The translations under genes were made by a program, and so were the position numbers. Under the pieces are notes generated by a model. The model was not told where the DNA came from. It saw nothing but the letters and a program-made list of their open reading frames with translations, and did no database searches. This document shows, in pieces, positions 15,982-28,800 of a stretch of 64,000 nucleotides of DNA. Source of the DNA: Cyprinodon diabolis (lineage: Eukaryota > Chordata > Actinopteri > Cyprinodontiformes > Cyprinodontidae); contig CM060064.1 in NCBI GenBank assembly GCA_030533445.1, positions 3,038,916 to 3,102,915 of the forward strand. Reading direction: 5' to 3'. Numbering within the stretch: the first letter of the stretch is position 1; the number at the start of each line of letters is the position of its first letter.

Positions 15982-17291
15982 CAGTGATGGGACTAACGGC
16001 GTTGAAAGTAACGGCGTTACTAACGCCGTTACCTTCTTTTAGTAACGAGTAATCTAACTAATTACTTTGACTGTAACTATAACGCAGTTACCATTGCAGA
16101 CACCCCGTTACTGCGCGTTACTCAGGTCGCACAATGAACCTTTTTTCATGATATGACTCGTGCGCAGCTGCGTGAAGCTGACACCCCACCCACGTCAAAA
16201 AACTGCAAATAGACTGAATGGTTAGTGCAACGTTAGTGCAGATTTGTGCAGAAAAAAATATTGTTTGTGCTACTTTTGTTTAAGAGATATTAAAGATTAT
16301 TTTTTAGGTCATCCAGAGGTGCGCGCCTTGTCATGAGAGAGGGGAGGATGAGAATGGCTGATGTATAGTGAGATTCCGTCTGTCAGTTGGGTAGGTGGGT
16401 GTTTCTGCTGGCGGGTGTTAACGTACAGCACACACAGAGAGATGGAGAGTGAGGAGGATCCAGCAGCAAAACAGCGTTTTCCTGATGGAAATACCGGTGT
16501 TACGTCGAGCTGCGTTTCCCCATCACATACGGTTTCCTCTGCATCTCCGCACAGCGCAGGCGGCACGAGTCACCGCGCAAGCTACAGGAAACGCGCATGC
16601 TCGCTAAAGGCGCGCAACAGTCGCCCTGTGCTCGCGCCACAGGAGAACTATGGAGAGCGTGAACGATCAAATGAAAGGGAGAAAGATGGATGGATGGATG
16701 GATGGATGGATGGATGGATGGATGGATGGATGGATGGATGGATGGATGGATGGATGGATGCTCTGCCTTTTCAACCTACTGTATTTTTTATTTTAAACAT
16801 TATTTGATGGCCTTTGTGGCAGGGAAGGAGATCCATATTTTATGTCAGAGTATACATCTAGATAGATAGATGGATAGATAGATGTTGCAGTATCTATAAC
16901 AACCCAAACACACAGGATTTCAGAATTAGACATGCCCAGTTATTGATTTCATATACTTACCAGATCTGAATGCCCTGTTAAAAAAAACTTCACATCGCCT
17001 TCCCCCCTGATGTCATTTGCATTGAGTTGCAATAAATGCTAAACTCTCTGCAGGTTCTTGTCTTTGTCGTCCGCTCTATTCAGCTGGCTTTGGAATCACA
17101 CCGTGAGAAGGTGGGAGCTGGGTGGTGAGGGTTACGGGGGCGAGAAACGCAAAAGTAACGCAATAGTTACTTTTACTAGTAACTAGTTACTTTTATTGTG
17201 GAGTAACTCAGTTAGTAACTCAGTTACTTTTTGGGAGAAGTAACTAGTAACTATAACTAATTACTTTTTCAAAGTAACGTGCCCAACACTG
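15982..17291. mobile_element. hAT-type element with 8-bp target duplication
   Basis: The element is 1310 bp and runs from CAGTGATGGGACTAACG to CGTGCCCAACACTG, flanked by CCTATGTT on both sides (15974-15981 and 17292-17299). The 8-bp duplication and CAGTG termini mark hAT. Subterminal parts are full of GTTACTTTT and AGTAACTAGT repeats, which are likely transposase-binding repeats. The interior holds a CpG-rich stretch (16330-16640) and a (GGAT)n microsatellite (16687-16759). The 148-codon frame at 16361-16807 runs through the microsatellite and lacks transposase motifs, so I treat it as non-coding or a relic. Confidence 0.88.
16687..16759. repeat. (GGAT)n microsatellite
   Basis: About 18 uninterrupted GGAT units lie inside the hAT element. 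A related (AGAT)n stretch follows at about 16858-16883. The tract is long enough to be length-variable between individuals. Confidence 0.95.
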
Positions 17292-18278
17292 CCTATGTTG
17301 TCCAAGGACAGTGTCTAGCTTTACAGTGTCTAACTTGCGCCTCTTCTCCTGTTAATACGGTAAAGCCCTGGGGAGCGTCCGGCTCCAGGCTGCACGTGAT
17401 CCATATTAGCCAATGAGCTGTCACTCTGGGTTGCTGCTGCTACTTTTAGACACAGCAGGCAAACCTGTGGCAAGCCGGGCGATGGGAAAGAAGGAGAAGA
17501 CCATGAGAAAAAGAGAGCAGAGAAAGTGTGGACTGCTGGAAGAACTGTGGTGAACTGGTGAAAGAAAAGTGAAATGGCGTGCTCAAAGATGACCCTGCAC
17601 ATTTAGAGGATGTTTGGCTCAACCTGCTGCTGTGAAGCAGGATTCTCCACCATGAACAGAATCAACAATAAATCTGGATCCAGGCTCAAAATGAGCACCT
17701 TGATATGTGCTTGAGAATGGCTTAGTCTCCGTTCAAACCCAGGTTTAAAGCCTTGCAGGGCAGCCTAAAGCCCACTGCCAACATTAAGACAGAAAAAAGA
17801 GAGGAAAAAAAAAACAGTTCAGGTATTTTATGAAAGAACTGAGTCAGGACATTGTCTGTATACCAGACTGAAAGATTGTTGTTCTCTTGTTCTCTACTTC
17901 AAAAACAACTTAGATTTTAAAATGGAGTTCTCTGGACCTTTACTGATTGATTTGCCTTATTTGCACGTCCTTGATTTTTAATTGGTTACCCCTGATCTAA
18001 AATATTAAAGCCATAGCTATCAGCTCATTTAGTGCATTCAATTCAAAAATTCAACTATGTTGTAATAACTGTTTAAACCAATGCAACATAGCATACCAAA
18101 ATATTGTTCAGAGGCTTTGGTTGAACTATTTTCATCTAGAATAGCGAGTCTGTTGATTGCTAATTATCTAGATTTTGCACAGTGTAGCTTTTATAATATT
18201 TATGCAGATCTATTTTCTTACAAAGAAGTACAATCCCTATGGAATATTTCAATTAAAGCGCAGCATAATCCAATAGAC

Positions 18279-18540
18279 ACGCACACATTCTTATCTTGCT
18301 TTATGTAGTGAGGACCATGAGATGACTCTCCATGTCCTCCATTGATTTTTCAACCCTGACAGTATCCCTAAACCTAACCAGTAACACTGTAAGCTTAACT
18401 AAACCTGTTCCACACCTTAGTCCTAAACCTAACCATTAGCAAAAGTAGGAGGAAGGGAGGACTTGCAAAATGTCCTCATTTTATAGGGAAATAGGAAAAA
18501 AGGTCCTCACTCTGATGCCAAAATAAGAATGCGCAAACAC
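18279..18540. mobile_element. MITE-like repeat with CACATTCTTAT inverted ends
   Basis: The left part GCACACATTCTTATC and the right part AATAAGAATGCGC are near inverted repeats. The interior has GTGAGGACC and GGTCCTCAC arms and CCTAAACCTAACC motifs, as in a common fish MITE. The CCTAA-like units are not a telomere array because they are few and irregular. Ends are approximate. Confidence 0.5.
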
Positions 18541-20379
18541 ATCTATGCTCTCTCTTCCTTGTTAGCTAATAAAATCAAAGCCTTCTAAAAGCAGGGCTGA
18601 GCGTCTGCACACACAGCGGCCGTCTGCATGAGATGGCACCACGCTTCGCGTCCCCAGGCTGTACAAGCCTGAATTGTTTTGCATTAGCCATAAGACAGAT
18701 GGGAGGGACACCACCAGCATGGTGATTAAATCAAGCAGATAAAGCTTATTGAGATGATGTGTTTAATGCCGCAGAGGGAAGAGCGGCAGCATATGGAAGA
18801 GCGGAGCAAGGAGGAAAAATCTGCTACATCTTCCAGCTTCATAACCTTGCTTCACAGATTTATTCATCAAACTGTTCATCAACAAATGGTGCATTTTCTG
18901 CTTCAGTGTAGGTGTTTTACTTTTTTTTCTTTTTTCATTTAAAAAAAAATGTATGAAGTCAGAAAATTAAAGCAGAGGTGAATTATTCTGCCTCAAAGAA
19001 AAACTTGACCAAACTGACTAATGAGGTAAATTTTTTATTCTTCCACAAGAACTAATTTATGACCATTAGAACAGGAATTCATAAACGTCAGCAGACATCT
19101 TTGTAATCAGCGTCTCACTTAAGCTTCCAACACTGATGAATCAGACCCAGAGTTAGAAACATGGCAATAATATTCCCTGTATGATTGCAATGAATAGCTG
19201 CTCTGGTTTTCCTCACTAAATAAGATAGAAAGCAGCAAAGATTGTTTGCTTTCACATCTAGGATTGGTCTTTGTCATAACTTCCATTCTAATATTTCTGG
19301 TTTTTGGAAACATAAAAACGATCTCTGCAGTCATACCCTGAAAAAGAGAATCACGGTAATTAGACATTTACATTCCTTTTTAATCATAAAAAGCAGATTT
19401 ACAATAAAATGTCATCTTCATGTATAGATGCTTTATTTCAGCAGAGTTGTTTGTCCCGGGGAAACTGTGCCAGACTCTGAAATCAAAGTGGTTTGTCAAA
19501 CAGCAACTACAGCTTCTTACTATGAAAAACAATGTTAGATTCTGATTACAAGTGATCACACAGAAACATTTTTTCCCCCGCAAAGATTGAGCCACCCAGG
19601 AAAATTTGTTAATAACAGTAATAATTCATTTTAGCTACAAAAACAAAAAAACAAATTTTAGATATGTAAAGAAAACTATTGGGTGTATATTGTTCCAAAT
19701 ATTAAAAAAAACAACAGAAAGTTTTGTTTTTGGTATGGAAATTTTTTTTTTTTTCTAGAAACTCAATGGTTACATTTTGGTAAAAGGTTTACAACATCTA
19801 TTTAAGAGAGAACACCTAACAAAATATTCAACGCTGGTTAACCAGTATTTACCTGGGAACATGAAGCACAGCCTTATTATGGGACTTTAGGCCGCTTCTT
19901 TATTCACAAGAACGCGAGAAGACTCGCTGTCTGTTCTTGAGTAGAACACAGCAAAGACTGGACTTTAGGAGAACGGCATGCAGCGTAAATATGGGTCAGC
20001 ATACTGATGACATCACCAAACGCTCAGCCTTCCTGGAGCTGCATTTCACCTCCTGTTATTAATAGTCTCTAGATGATAATAAATTATTACTTTTTCATTT
20101 ATTGGGGGAATAATAATTAACACAGTCAGATAAACACAAATCAAATTAACTTTTTGGACAATAAAACAAAAAAGGCCTGCTGCAGATGGGCTAACGTTAG
20201 CCCTGGGTATGGTTAGACTTGGAGCTCCGCTGGTCGCCGTGCGTCTGAACATCTAAAAATTTTTTAAATTACGCATTAAAGTAGGACATGGGCCATATAG
20301 TGAAGCTTAAAGTATAATGTTTTCGCCTTAAATTATCTTAAAACTTTACTCTGTGACTCCCAGGTAACTAGACAGTAGT

Positions 20380-21701
20380 CAGAGGTGTCAAGTAACTAAG
20401 TACAAATACTTCATTACCTTAGGTAGAAATTTTTCGCTATCTATACTTTAGTGGAGTAATTGTTCTGGACTACTTTTTAATTTGCACTCTTTACATTTTA
20501 GAAATAGACTCTTTAGTTGTGTTTTATTTAAGCTAATTTCCATTATGTGTCATATTTTGAACGAGGGACTCTGAATGGACGCAACAACTGAAACAGCTGG
20601 TAACATAGAAAAGTTTATTGAAAAAATGAACAAGATTGAATTTCAGCTGGTCGGGGGTCTGGTGAGTTCTGCTGTGAAAGATAGGGAGGTTGAGGAAAAA
20701 CATGAGCTTTGGGATTTGTGAAAATTATGTTTGGATGGTGAACTCACTGAGGTGGCGGCTTGGGCTTCGTCTGGGGAAAGAAGTGCTGTTCAGTTGTCCG
20801 GGTTGTTGGTGCAGATCCAGATCCTCTCTCTGTGTTGGTTTGTTGGAGGGTGGACAAGCAAGCGAGCGCAGGCAGGAGGGCTGACAGCAGGACCAGGGGT
20901 TCATCTCTGGTACGAGAAGGTTTCCAGGAATTTAAGGGTTAAGGGTTCACAGATAATAGGGTTAAACAAGGAGTTGGTCTGTACCACGTTGAAGCGTAAA
21001 CGAACCAACGCCCTCCTCCTGGTTCCAGCTCCTTATGAAGGCTGGTAATTAGCTCTGATGGACCACACCTGCCCATCCAGGCCTGCAGAGGAGGGAGAGA
21101 AAGAAAAACCTGCACCTAGACCACAGAGTATGACATTATGGCCTGTTGGTATTTAAAAAAGAATAAAAACCATCAAAATAAATTGTTTCATCCAGACAAT
21201 TAATTTCTTTGTGGTTGGACTCAGTGCTGCCTCAACTTGTTGTTCACCAAATACCAAAATAAACCAATGTTCTTGCACGCCATTAATAGGCGTTTCCTCT
21301 TGGGAGCCAGGACAGGGTTGTGTATGTGCATTTTATTTTTAAAAGTAGAGAGGGCTGGTCTTTTCAGACATTCACAAAAATCCTGCACTATACCTTTAAA
21401 TTTAACACTTTTGCAATTAGTTATAAAACTAAGATAATGAAGTAAAGGGCATGTTACCATCCAGAATGAAGAAAAATGTTCCACTAAGGTTAGGGCAATA
21501 ACCAATATAGAGTTTAAATCTTCTCTGCTTACTTTTTTCCTGACTTTTATTTTTATACTTTAAATAGTTTCAAAAATTTAACTTTTACACATTACTGTAG
21601 TAAAAAGCTTAGGTTGATCCTCTAACCTCCACAAAGGTGTTTTTAAACTGTAACATTTATACTTCTAGTGGAGTTTTAAATATAAATACTTTTGACACCA
21701 G
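20380..21701. mobile_element. hAT-like MITE interrupted by a solo LTR
   Basis: The left end CAGAGGTGTCAAGTAACTAAGTAC and the right end TACTTTTGACACCAG are inverted, and the subterminal parts carry AAGTACAAATACTT-type repeats typical of a fish hAT family. A clear flanking 8-bp duplication is not preserved. The solo LTR at 20548-21135 sits inside, so this element is older than the LTR. Confidence 0.6.
20548..21135 (-). mobile_element. Solo LTR with TTATG target duplication
   Basis: The element is 588 bp, starts TGTCA and ends TGACA, and has TTATG on both sides (20543-20547 and 21136-21140). On the minus strand an AATAAA (complement of 20614-20619) lies about 66 bp before the end. No internal genes are present. 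The frames at 20690-21048 lie inside the LTR and are not genes. Confidence 0.82.
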
Positions 21702-21892
21702 TAGTCCCCTAATAAGGCTGGGTTGAGTGTTCCCCAGTAAGTACTGGTTAACTACCCTCTAGTTCCTAATTAGCTCCTTGGATGTTCTCTTGTATGTATT
21801 CATTTTTTCCGTGCCACAAGGTGAAGTTTTAGATCATACAGCTTGTAATACTTACAGATGAAAAAAGACGCTTCTATTTAAGAGACATTTTA

Positions 21893-22869
21893 TGTCATAA
21901 ACAGGACAGATAGACCCAGTATTCAAGGCGAGTCAGACAATGGGAAGTTTAGTATGTTTAATGATAATAAAACAGAACGGGACCCGGGATGCTGAGGATA
22001 ATGGAAAAGCAGTGGCTGCAGGAGGGTGGCGGGGCACCGTCCAATCCCTGACACTCTGGATGGAGAAACACAGGTGAGTGACCATGATCATCTGACATGA
22101 GATGATTATCCGAATGAGTCAGTTACCTGGTTAAACAGTTCAGTCCATCGTCTCTGAGGAAGGCAGGATCCAGCCGATGGACTGGCAAACAGAATGCGGC
22201 TCAGAGCCGCCCAGAGCGTGCCTGATGCGGCAGCCGCAGCGAGCAGGCAGGAGACCGATCCAGGTCAGAGAAACAGTTCAGAACCGGACAGCTCCGAGAC
22301 CCACCAGTCCTTAGCCTGACCAGGGGTTCTGATCCGATTGAGAACAGACAGATCCAGGGTTCCAGGAATCCGCAGAGAGTGAAGGCAGGTTCAGAGTCCT
22401 GTGACTCCAGCAGCGAGCTCAGACAGAGGAAGACAGGCAGACTCAGTGGTAGAGAGGAACATAGACAAGACATGGTACCAGGATAAATGCCGAAATTTAA
22501 ACTGGTCTCCTCCTAGGATCCAGGCTTATGGACTAAAACTGACTCTCCCCCGCGTTCTGAGCCAAAACCCTGAGGGCTCCGCGGAGAAGAGCTGGGACAC
22601 AATCAGGACATAGGAGACAAACAATAAACCCTCTAAATCCATTGGCCTCTGGGGACGGGGACATGAACCAGGGACTTAACTAAAACTGATGAAACAAACA
22701 TTAATAACTAAGAATACACCAATAAGTAGCAGGCATATGAACAAATAGTTATCTGGACTGAACCGTATATGTAGCAGAGGGAGCAGGTGTATAACATAAT
22801 TGATGATTAGAGAGCAGGGAGGGAAACGGCAGGTGAATGGAATAACCAGGTCATAAAGCGATCATGACA
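21893..22869 (-). mobile_element. Solo LTR, 977 bp
   Basis: The termini are TGTCA and TGACA. The flanking pentamers are TTTTA and CTTTA, a target duplication with one mismatch. The left part GGACAGATAGACCCAGTATTC is shared with the fragment at 30411 and weakly with 42510, so it belongs to a separate LTR family from the one at 8.2 kb. No coding region. Confidence 0.68.
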
Positions 22870-23310
22870 CTTTATCCAATGTCAATAGTTTGAAAATGCA
22901 CAGACTACCATCAGTTCTGAATTAAGCTTAAGTTGAAACAGACAAGAAAATATGGTTCTTGGTTTCTCTTGCGGTGCCGCCAGGCATTACAAGAATAAAG
23001 GGTAATGAGAGTCCAGTAATAAGATTACAGTGGAGGATTTTCTTTCTCTTTTGCTGTGGTTGCTTCTGGGTCATGATTCCATTTGGTTTCGAAGGGCTGG
23101 CTGTGAGCAAAGTGTGGCTGGCAAGTAATCCATATGAAATTCAGTTATTTCTCAATATTTACTTGGGTTGTGCGGAGGTGAGGGCATCTCCGTCTGTACT
23201 TAGAGCACAACCACTGCTAAGCAAGCCCAAAATTAAGTTTTAGCCTTTTGATTCACTGAGTTGTTTCCACAACCTTTTCTCCTCATTCCCACTCTGTTTG
23301 AGTTTTTTTG

Positions 23311-23546
23311 CACTGAAAAAAATTCAAACCTACATAAATAATTTCTTGCTTGTATTGAGACATGAAATGATAATTTACATTTAAAATAAGAAAAAAAACA
23401 ATTGCATTGTCTTATTCCAAGTGCATATTATCTAGTATTATTTTAAAAGTAAAAATACTCACTTCATTGGCAGATCATCTTATTTGTCTACACAAATTAA
23501 GAGTAAATTTAGATTTTTTACTTATTTCTAGATGTTTTTTTGCAGT
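23311..23546. repeat. AT-rich MITE, CACTG ends
   Basis: It begins CACTGAAAAAAATTC and ends TTTTTTTGCAGT, with TTTAAAATAAGA and ATTGCATTGTCTTATT inside. Same family as 62288-62556 and about 1790-2230. It is non-coding. Confidence 0.6.
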
Positions 23547-24514
23547 CTAGACCTTTATCTGGTTTAATGATCCAGAAGTAACATACCAGGCTTAAATATT
23601 CAGGTTCTTACAGTTTGTTTTGATTAAAACATACATCATACATGCTATAGAACAATATTGGTAGCATTTAAAAAGGATTGTAAATTGGAGTAATGATTTG
23701 ATACTCTGAGTAAATTCAGTGATATTTGATGGTTTGAAATAAAAAATAAATGTGGACATGTTGTCTCAGAACTGGATGCAAGGACAGACAGGAGACTGTG
23801 ATTCTTTTTGTTGACAGACAGGAATACAATAAACAACTGGAGAGGATGAAGAAGAGAAAAAGCTAAACTAACAGAGAGCAGAAGAAGCTTAGGAGGAAAG
23901 CGGCAAGGCAGAGTTCTTCTGGCTGACATGGAGATTGACAGTTTTATATTTTGTTTATCTTATCTTTTAACTTTTAGTTTTCATTTATTTTATTTCCATT
24001 TTGTGGTTCTACTCATATTTGATTGCATTTGAGTCCTTTTGTATTTCTTGTTTGCCCTCTTGTGTCAGTCTCTTTTTTCCCTAGCTCCCTTCTAGCTTCC
24101 TCTGTCTACTTCTGCTCCCAATATGCTGATTAATCTGTTCTTTGATTCTGTCTCCCATATATGCACCTCATGCTCTGTTCATCGTCATTTCTCTGGCCTT
24201 TAGTATTCCTGTTTTTTGTTTTTTTTGTGGTTTCAGTGGATTAGTATTTTTTGATTTTTGCTTCTGTTGCCACCCTTTAGGCTATAAAACGGCTTATATG
24301 GATTTCTGGTTTCATGTGGAGCTTTTTTTCCTCTTTTAAACAGTTACCTAAAATAAAAAAAGTAAAAAACTTTTGCCACAGTCCTTCATAGTAGTATCAG
24401 TTTTATACAGAATTTGAGGAATTGCATTTTTACATATCTAATTATTGTTTGGGGTTTTGTTGGCTAAGGAGGTGCGGGTTCGTGAACACCTCTTTGTTCA
24501 GTCTAAGGCATTAT

Positions 24515-24650
24515 TTTGGTCAGGACATTTCATCCTCTTCTCCTGCTGATGGTGGTCAGATTTTTGTGGCAACTTTCTGTCAGTCTGCCCTAGGGCAGCT
24601 GTGGCAGCAAAGTAGCTCACCACCATCAGGTTGTGAAAGCTCTTTGGAGT
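24515..24650 (+). repeat. Decayed SINE-like fragment
   Basis: The part TCTGCCCTAGGGCAGCTGTGGC...AGTAGCTCACCACC matches the middle of the SINE at 38648-38937 (GCCCCAGGGCAGCTGTGGC...TGTAGCTTGCCACC). The tRNA-like head is not recognisable. Confidence 0.5.
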
Positions 24651-26788
24651 CCTCTAACTAAACATAGAACTGCAGAAGTAGAGGATATTAAAAGTTTCAG
24701 ATAAAACCTGTAAAAAAGTATTTGCACAGAAACTGGCTGAAACTGCTCTGCTATTATAGGGGGCATCCCTTTAATACCAGAGTTCAGCTATTCCAGTTTA
24801 TAATAACCTGATTAGATGCAACATGAAGGTGGGTTATTGACAGGAGTCTGTAACACATTAAAGTAGTTTGCTTGCTTAATGCTCAGGTCCATTTGTGACC
24901 AAGTTTTCCTTGTTTACATTTATTGGCTAATTTAGAGCATTGGTGATGCCTCATGAACGGTGAAATGGGAAGAGAAGATCTTTGATGATGAGGACAGGTT
25001 TTTATGTTAAAAATTAGAAAACATTTTTTTTTTATTTTGAGAAAAGATAATGTTTAAAATAGAGTGTGAATTTAATATAAAACATTCTTTTCAAGCTAGA
25101 GAATATTTCTAAATATTTAAAGACCTAATTCCTGAGGTATTGATTCCCCTTTGCTTCACATTTCTGATGTCATCTTGCTTGAGTAACGTTGTGATATATT
25201 TAGATATCTCCTCATTTTATGAATGAATCAAATCTTTAAAACATTAATTCCTTAAAGGTTATGATAAACAAATACTTTTTATATTCTACCCCATTTCAGC
25301 TAATTTGCCTTTTATGAAATAACACTGACTGAAGTGAGGAAACCTCTAGCAAAACACAAAGGAAACCTCACGTCAGGGAGCTTTGCTCTCTCTGGTCAGA
25401 CTGTTTGAAAGAGTCAATCTGGTAAGACTTAGGAGAAAATCCACTCGCCTTCTCATATATAGAACTGAAATGTTGATCCGGATGCTTCAGTCCGTCTAGC
25501 CGGTCTCAAGGTCGATGTCCAGGATCAGGGGCTTGTTAGAAATCAGTCAACAAAGACTGAAGGCTAATTGCCTGCTTAAGTGAACAGGAAGAGGGGAAAG
25601 CAAGGGCTAAGCAAGGTTTTTACTTTCTGGACCTGGATTATGCACCTTTGCTTCTGGGTAATGTAATCTGATTGTCACTTTAATTCATATTTAAGTGTAT
25701 TTATAAGGCTGGTCAGTTATTGCACATCAAACACAACGGCAGAAATCTACTTTTTAAATCTAAATGCAACAGGGGACTGAAAAGCCTTTATCAATAGATA
25801 AAGGGATCAACTTGAGCTTTTTGAACTCTTAAATAGAGGTCATATCTGATTATAGGCATTTATTTAAAAAAACATCTATCAGGGAAAGGATTACTTGATA
25901 TGATACGATAAAAAGAAATACAAAGAACAGCATTTGGACATTGCTTTGGTTTGCATTGCTTTTTTACACGCTTGTTTGTTTGTTAACTGTAATCGATTAA
26001 TTTCCATATAAGGTTATCTGTACCCCTATGTATGGCTTTCGGAAGCCCACCTTGGATTGCTTCTTTGCTCAGTGTGCAGGCGTGTGTCTTACTCTCCATG
26101 TATTCACAGCCCGTGCGCTTTCCTTATCAGCAGTCTGAAGCTTGCATGCTCAATCGCCTGATTTGTCGAGGGTGACTCCAAAAGATTCTGATAGGCACTC
26201 CACCAATCACCCAGTTGATCTAAAATATCGACCAGCCACAAAAAGTCATTACACACAATAATGGCGGGCGGGACCTTGAAGATGTGACTTAATTAGGTTT
26301 CAAATGGTTTCAAAAATGCCTTCAAATCTACTCCCCCAGAGACTGAAATGCTCCTGGCTTTCTCTCAGTGATTACAGGAATAGAAAGTAAGGTACACAGG
26401 CACTGACGATGCCGCTGCTTTTACGTAAAGGTGATAGCAGCACTACAGAAATCGAAGAATATTTTATATATATGAATATTTGGCAATCATGCTTCTGCTA
26501 CTTTTTAACTTGTTCAACTTCTTCAGGCTATGCTCTTCCTTTGGGCAGACTTAACCAGATGGAAAGCATAGAGAGCTGTGAACTGTCAAATAAAGATCTA
26601 GTGAAGCAAATGTTGTATTTTCCTAATGAAAATTTGAATGTGACTGAATGCAAAGGGTTGTCTAGGCCAGGGATCTGCATCCTGCGGCTCCGGAGCCTCA
26701 TATGGTTCTTAGGACCATCTACAATGGCTCTTGATAGTGGCTAAAAATTATAGGACTAAATAATGTGCTATAAGAACAAATACCAGTT

Positions 26789-27241
26789 CAATTTCAATTC
26801 AATTGAGTTTATTTATATAGCGCCAAATTCACAACACATGTCATCTCAAGGCACTTTACAGTTCAACCAGATCATACAGTCAAATTGATACAAAGTTTTC
26901 TATCTAAGGAAAACCAGTTGATTGCATCGACTCATTGACTCAAATACAATCCCTCACACTAAGCATGCTTGTAGCGACAGTGGAGAGGAAAAACTCCCTT
27001 TTAACAGGAAGAAACCTCCAGCAGAACCAGGCTCAGTGTGAGCGGCCATCTGCCGAGGCCGACTGGGGTTCAAGGAGACAGAAGCAGAGATACAAAAAGC
27101 AGCTGTAAAAGGCGGCCGCGTCCAGGAAACACACAGCCAGGCAGACGAGCTCCGAGCCAGCTCCCATGCCAGAGGACGAAGAGAGCACATCCACCCAGTC
27201 ACAGGACCACACTGGAAAACAGGCCGATCTCCAACATCTAG
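26789..27241 (-). mobile_element. L2/CR1-like LINE 3' end, fragment b
   Basis: This is a near full-length copy of the short 3' unit, from the CAATTTCAATTCAATT tail to CCAACATCTAG. It lies inside the hAT element and is antisense to grik2. The minus-strand frame across 27202-26954 is the same chance frame found in all copies. Confidence 0.85.
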
Positions 27242-27364
27242 TCTAGTCTAGTCCAGTCTTTGAAACTTTTGTGGGTTTTATAAAAAAATTCGGAAAGCAC
27301 CAGGAATATGTTTTCGGAACGATTAATCCCATAATTAGCTTGGAAACTAGGTGTTTTATTATTA

Positions 27365-27458
27365 ATTTCAATTCAATTCAGTTTATTTATATAGCGCCAA
27401 ATTCACAACACATGTCATCTCAAGGCACTTTACAGTTCAACCAGATCATACAGTCAAA
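27365..27458 (-). mobile_element. L2/CR1-like LINE 3' end, fragment c (tail only)
   Basis: Only about 94 bp of the 3' terminus is present, from TTTCAATTCAATTCAGTTT to CATACAGTCAAA. It is a very short 5'-truncated insertion in the same hAT element as fragment b, antisense to grik2. Confidence 0.85.
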
Positions 27459-27868
27459 TGTATTATTTTAAATTTTTATTACATTCTTTACATCATTACC
27501 CTCAGAAAAAAAATCAATGCTTCTGATTTATGAATCGTTTAATGTTTTTTTAAATATTTTAAAAGCAAAAAATCCCAAGAAGTTCTTGGATATTTAAAAT
27601 GGCAACAAATTTCTTATGGCAGATATATAACAAAAATAATAAGTTGTTTTTTTTTATAAAAAAAAAAAATCCTGTAATATTTTGCAGCTCTAAATGAGTT
27701 TTAATTAGCAGCACTCAGAGCAAAATGGTTCTTTGGAAATGAAATGTTGCAGACACCTGCTCCAGGCTTAACGCAGCTACACTGATTTACAGCATTGAAA
27801 GAGATTATTTAATGGCTTTTGTTGGTCACTGAGGCATTTAACAGTATTTCACATGTTTCTCATTACAG

Positions 27869-28094
27869 AAAACAAAGATTTCTACATATGATAAGATGTG
27901 GGAGTTTATGAGCAGTCGGAGACACTCGGTGATGGTGAAGAATATTGAGGAAGGCATTCACCGTGTGCTCACCTCTGACTACGCCTTCCTCATGGAGTCT
28001 ACCACCATTGAGTTTGTAACACAACGCAACTGCAACCTTACGCAGATTGGGGGCCTAATCGACTCCAAAGCTTACGGCGTTGGAACACCAATCG
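27869..28094 (+). CDS. grik2: GluK2 exon: S2 ligand-binding core
   Basis: The exon is 226 nt: 75 codons plus the first base of a glycine codon. It codes for most of lobe D2. E738, the residue that binds the glutamate amino group in human GluK2, is present in [16 protein letters not shown]750, which pairs with C804 in the next exon, is present in RNCNLTQ. The stretch [21 protein letters not shown] identifies the paralogue: GluK2 has SRR and [17 protein letters not shown] here, whereas GluK1 and GluK3 have DYALLMES and IEY. The acceptor is CATTACAG and the donor ATCG|GTACGT. Differences from human GluK2 include A707E, Q714H, Q726H, G763A and M770I. Confidence 0.97.
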
Positions 28095-28800
28095 GTACGT
28101 ACATATACCACAGTATATAGCATTGAATTGAGGGAATATAATAAATAATTATTGTACTTTAGTGGTCTAATACTAGTCGATAAAATAATTATTACAAAAT
28201 ATTTTAAAAGCGCTGATGCAGGGCTAAGTTTTGTTGTTTTTGTGTCCGTATTTACTGGATACACATTACATTATTCTTATTTATGCAATAAGATTAGACA
28301 TCACTGAATGTTTAAGTGACCAGTTAGATCTGTATGTATGGATAATTCTACATGGTCACAATCGAAATATTTGGAATGAAGGTAAAAGAAAAAATCCTTT
28401 GAAGTTGATCAAATATATTGCATAAGCAACTTTATAGCTAAACAGAAAGACACCTCTGCATAGTATAGAATAGAAGTATAGAGTATTATAATATATATTA
28501 TATTATTTACTAAAATGTTAAAATTCATTTTTAAGCAGATGTAAAAAATACAATTCTTAAAGAATCATTAAATACATATTTAGTTTTAAAGAACATTAAA
28601 CAGACAATCTTACTTACATTATTTACACAGCTTGATTGACTCGTTGTAGGACTATTTTCTGATCACATCATAATATAAGTTGAAAGAAATACAGTTTAAA
28701 ACACTATTTAAGAAATGGCTCTTGTGTGAAATTCAGTTTATTGCCACATCCATTACGTAATTTATTGGGAAATAAGAACATGGTGCATCCTTTACTTGAA

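Larger units (their letters stand above)
26668..27759. mobile_element. hAT-like element ending 109 bp upstream of a grik2 exon
   Basis: The left end CAGGGATCTGCATCCTG and the right end, whose complement begins CAGGTGTCTGCAACATT, are imperfect inverted repeats. The flanking octamers GTCTAGGC (26660-26667) and CTCCAGGC (27760-27767) agree at six of eight positions, as expected for an old hAT target duplication. Two L2 3' ends (26789-27241 and 27365-27458) are nested in it. It has no transposase. Confidence 0.62.

Noticed and set aside
16361..16807. 148-codon frame with a long run of GWMD repeats
   Set aside because: The repeats come from the (GGAT)n microsatellite, and the rest lies inside a non-autonomous hAT element with no transposase motif.
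18360..18440. Telomere-like CCTAAACCTAACC units
   Set aside because: Units are few, irregular and inside a MITE-like repeat. This is not an interstitial telomere array.
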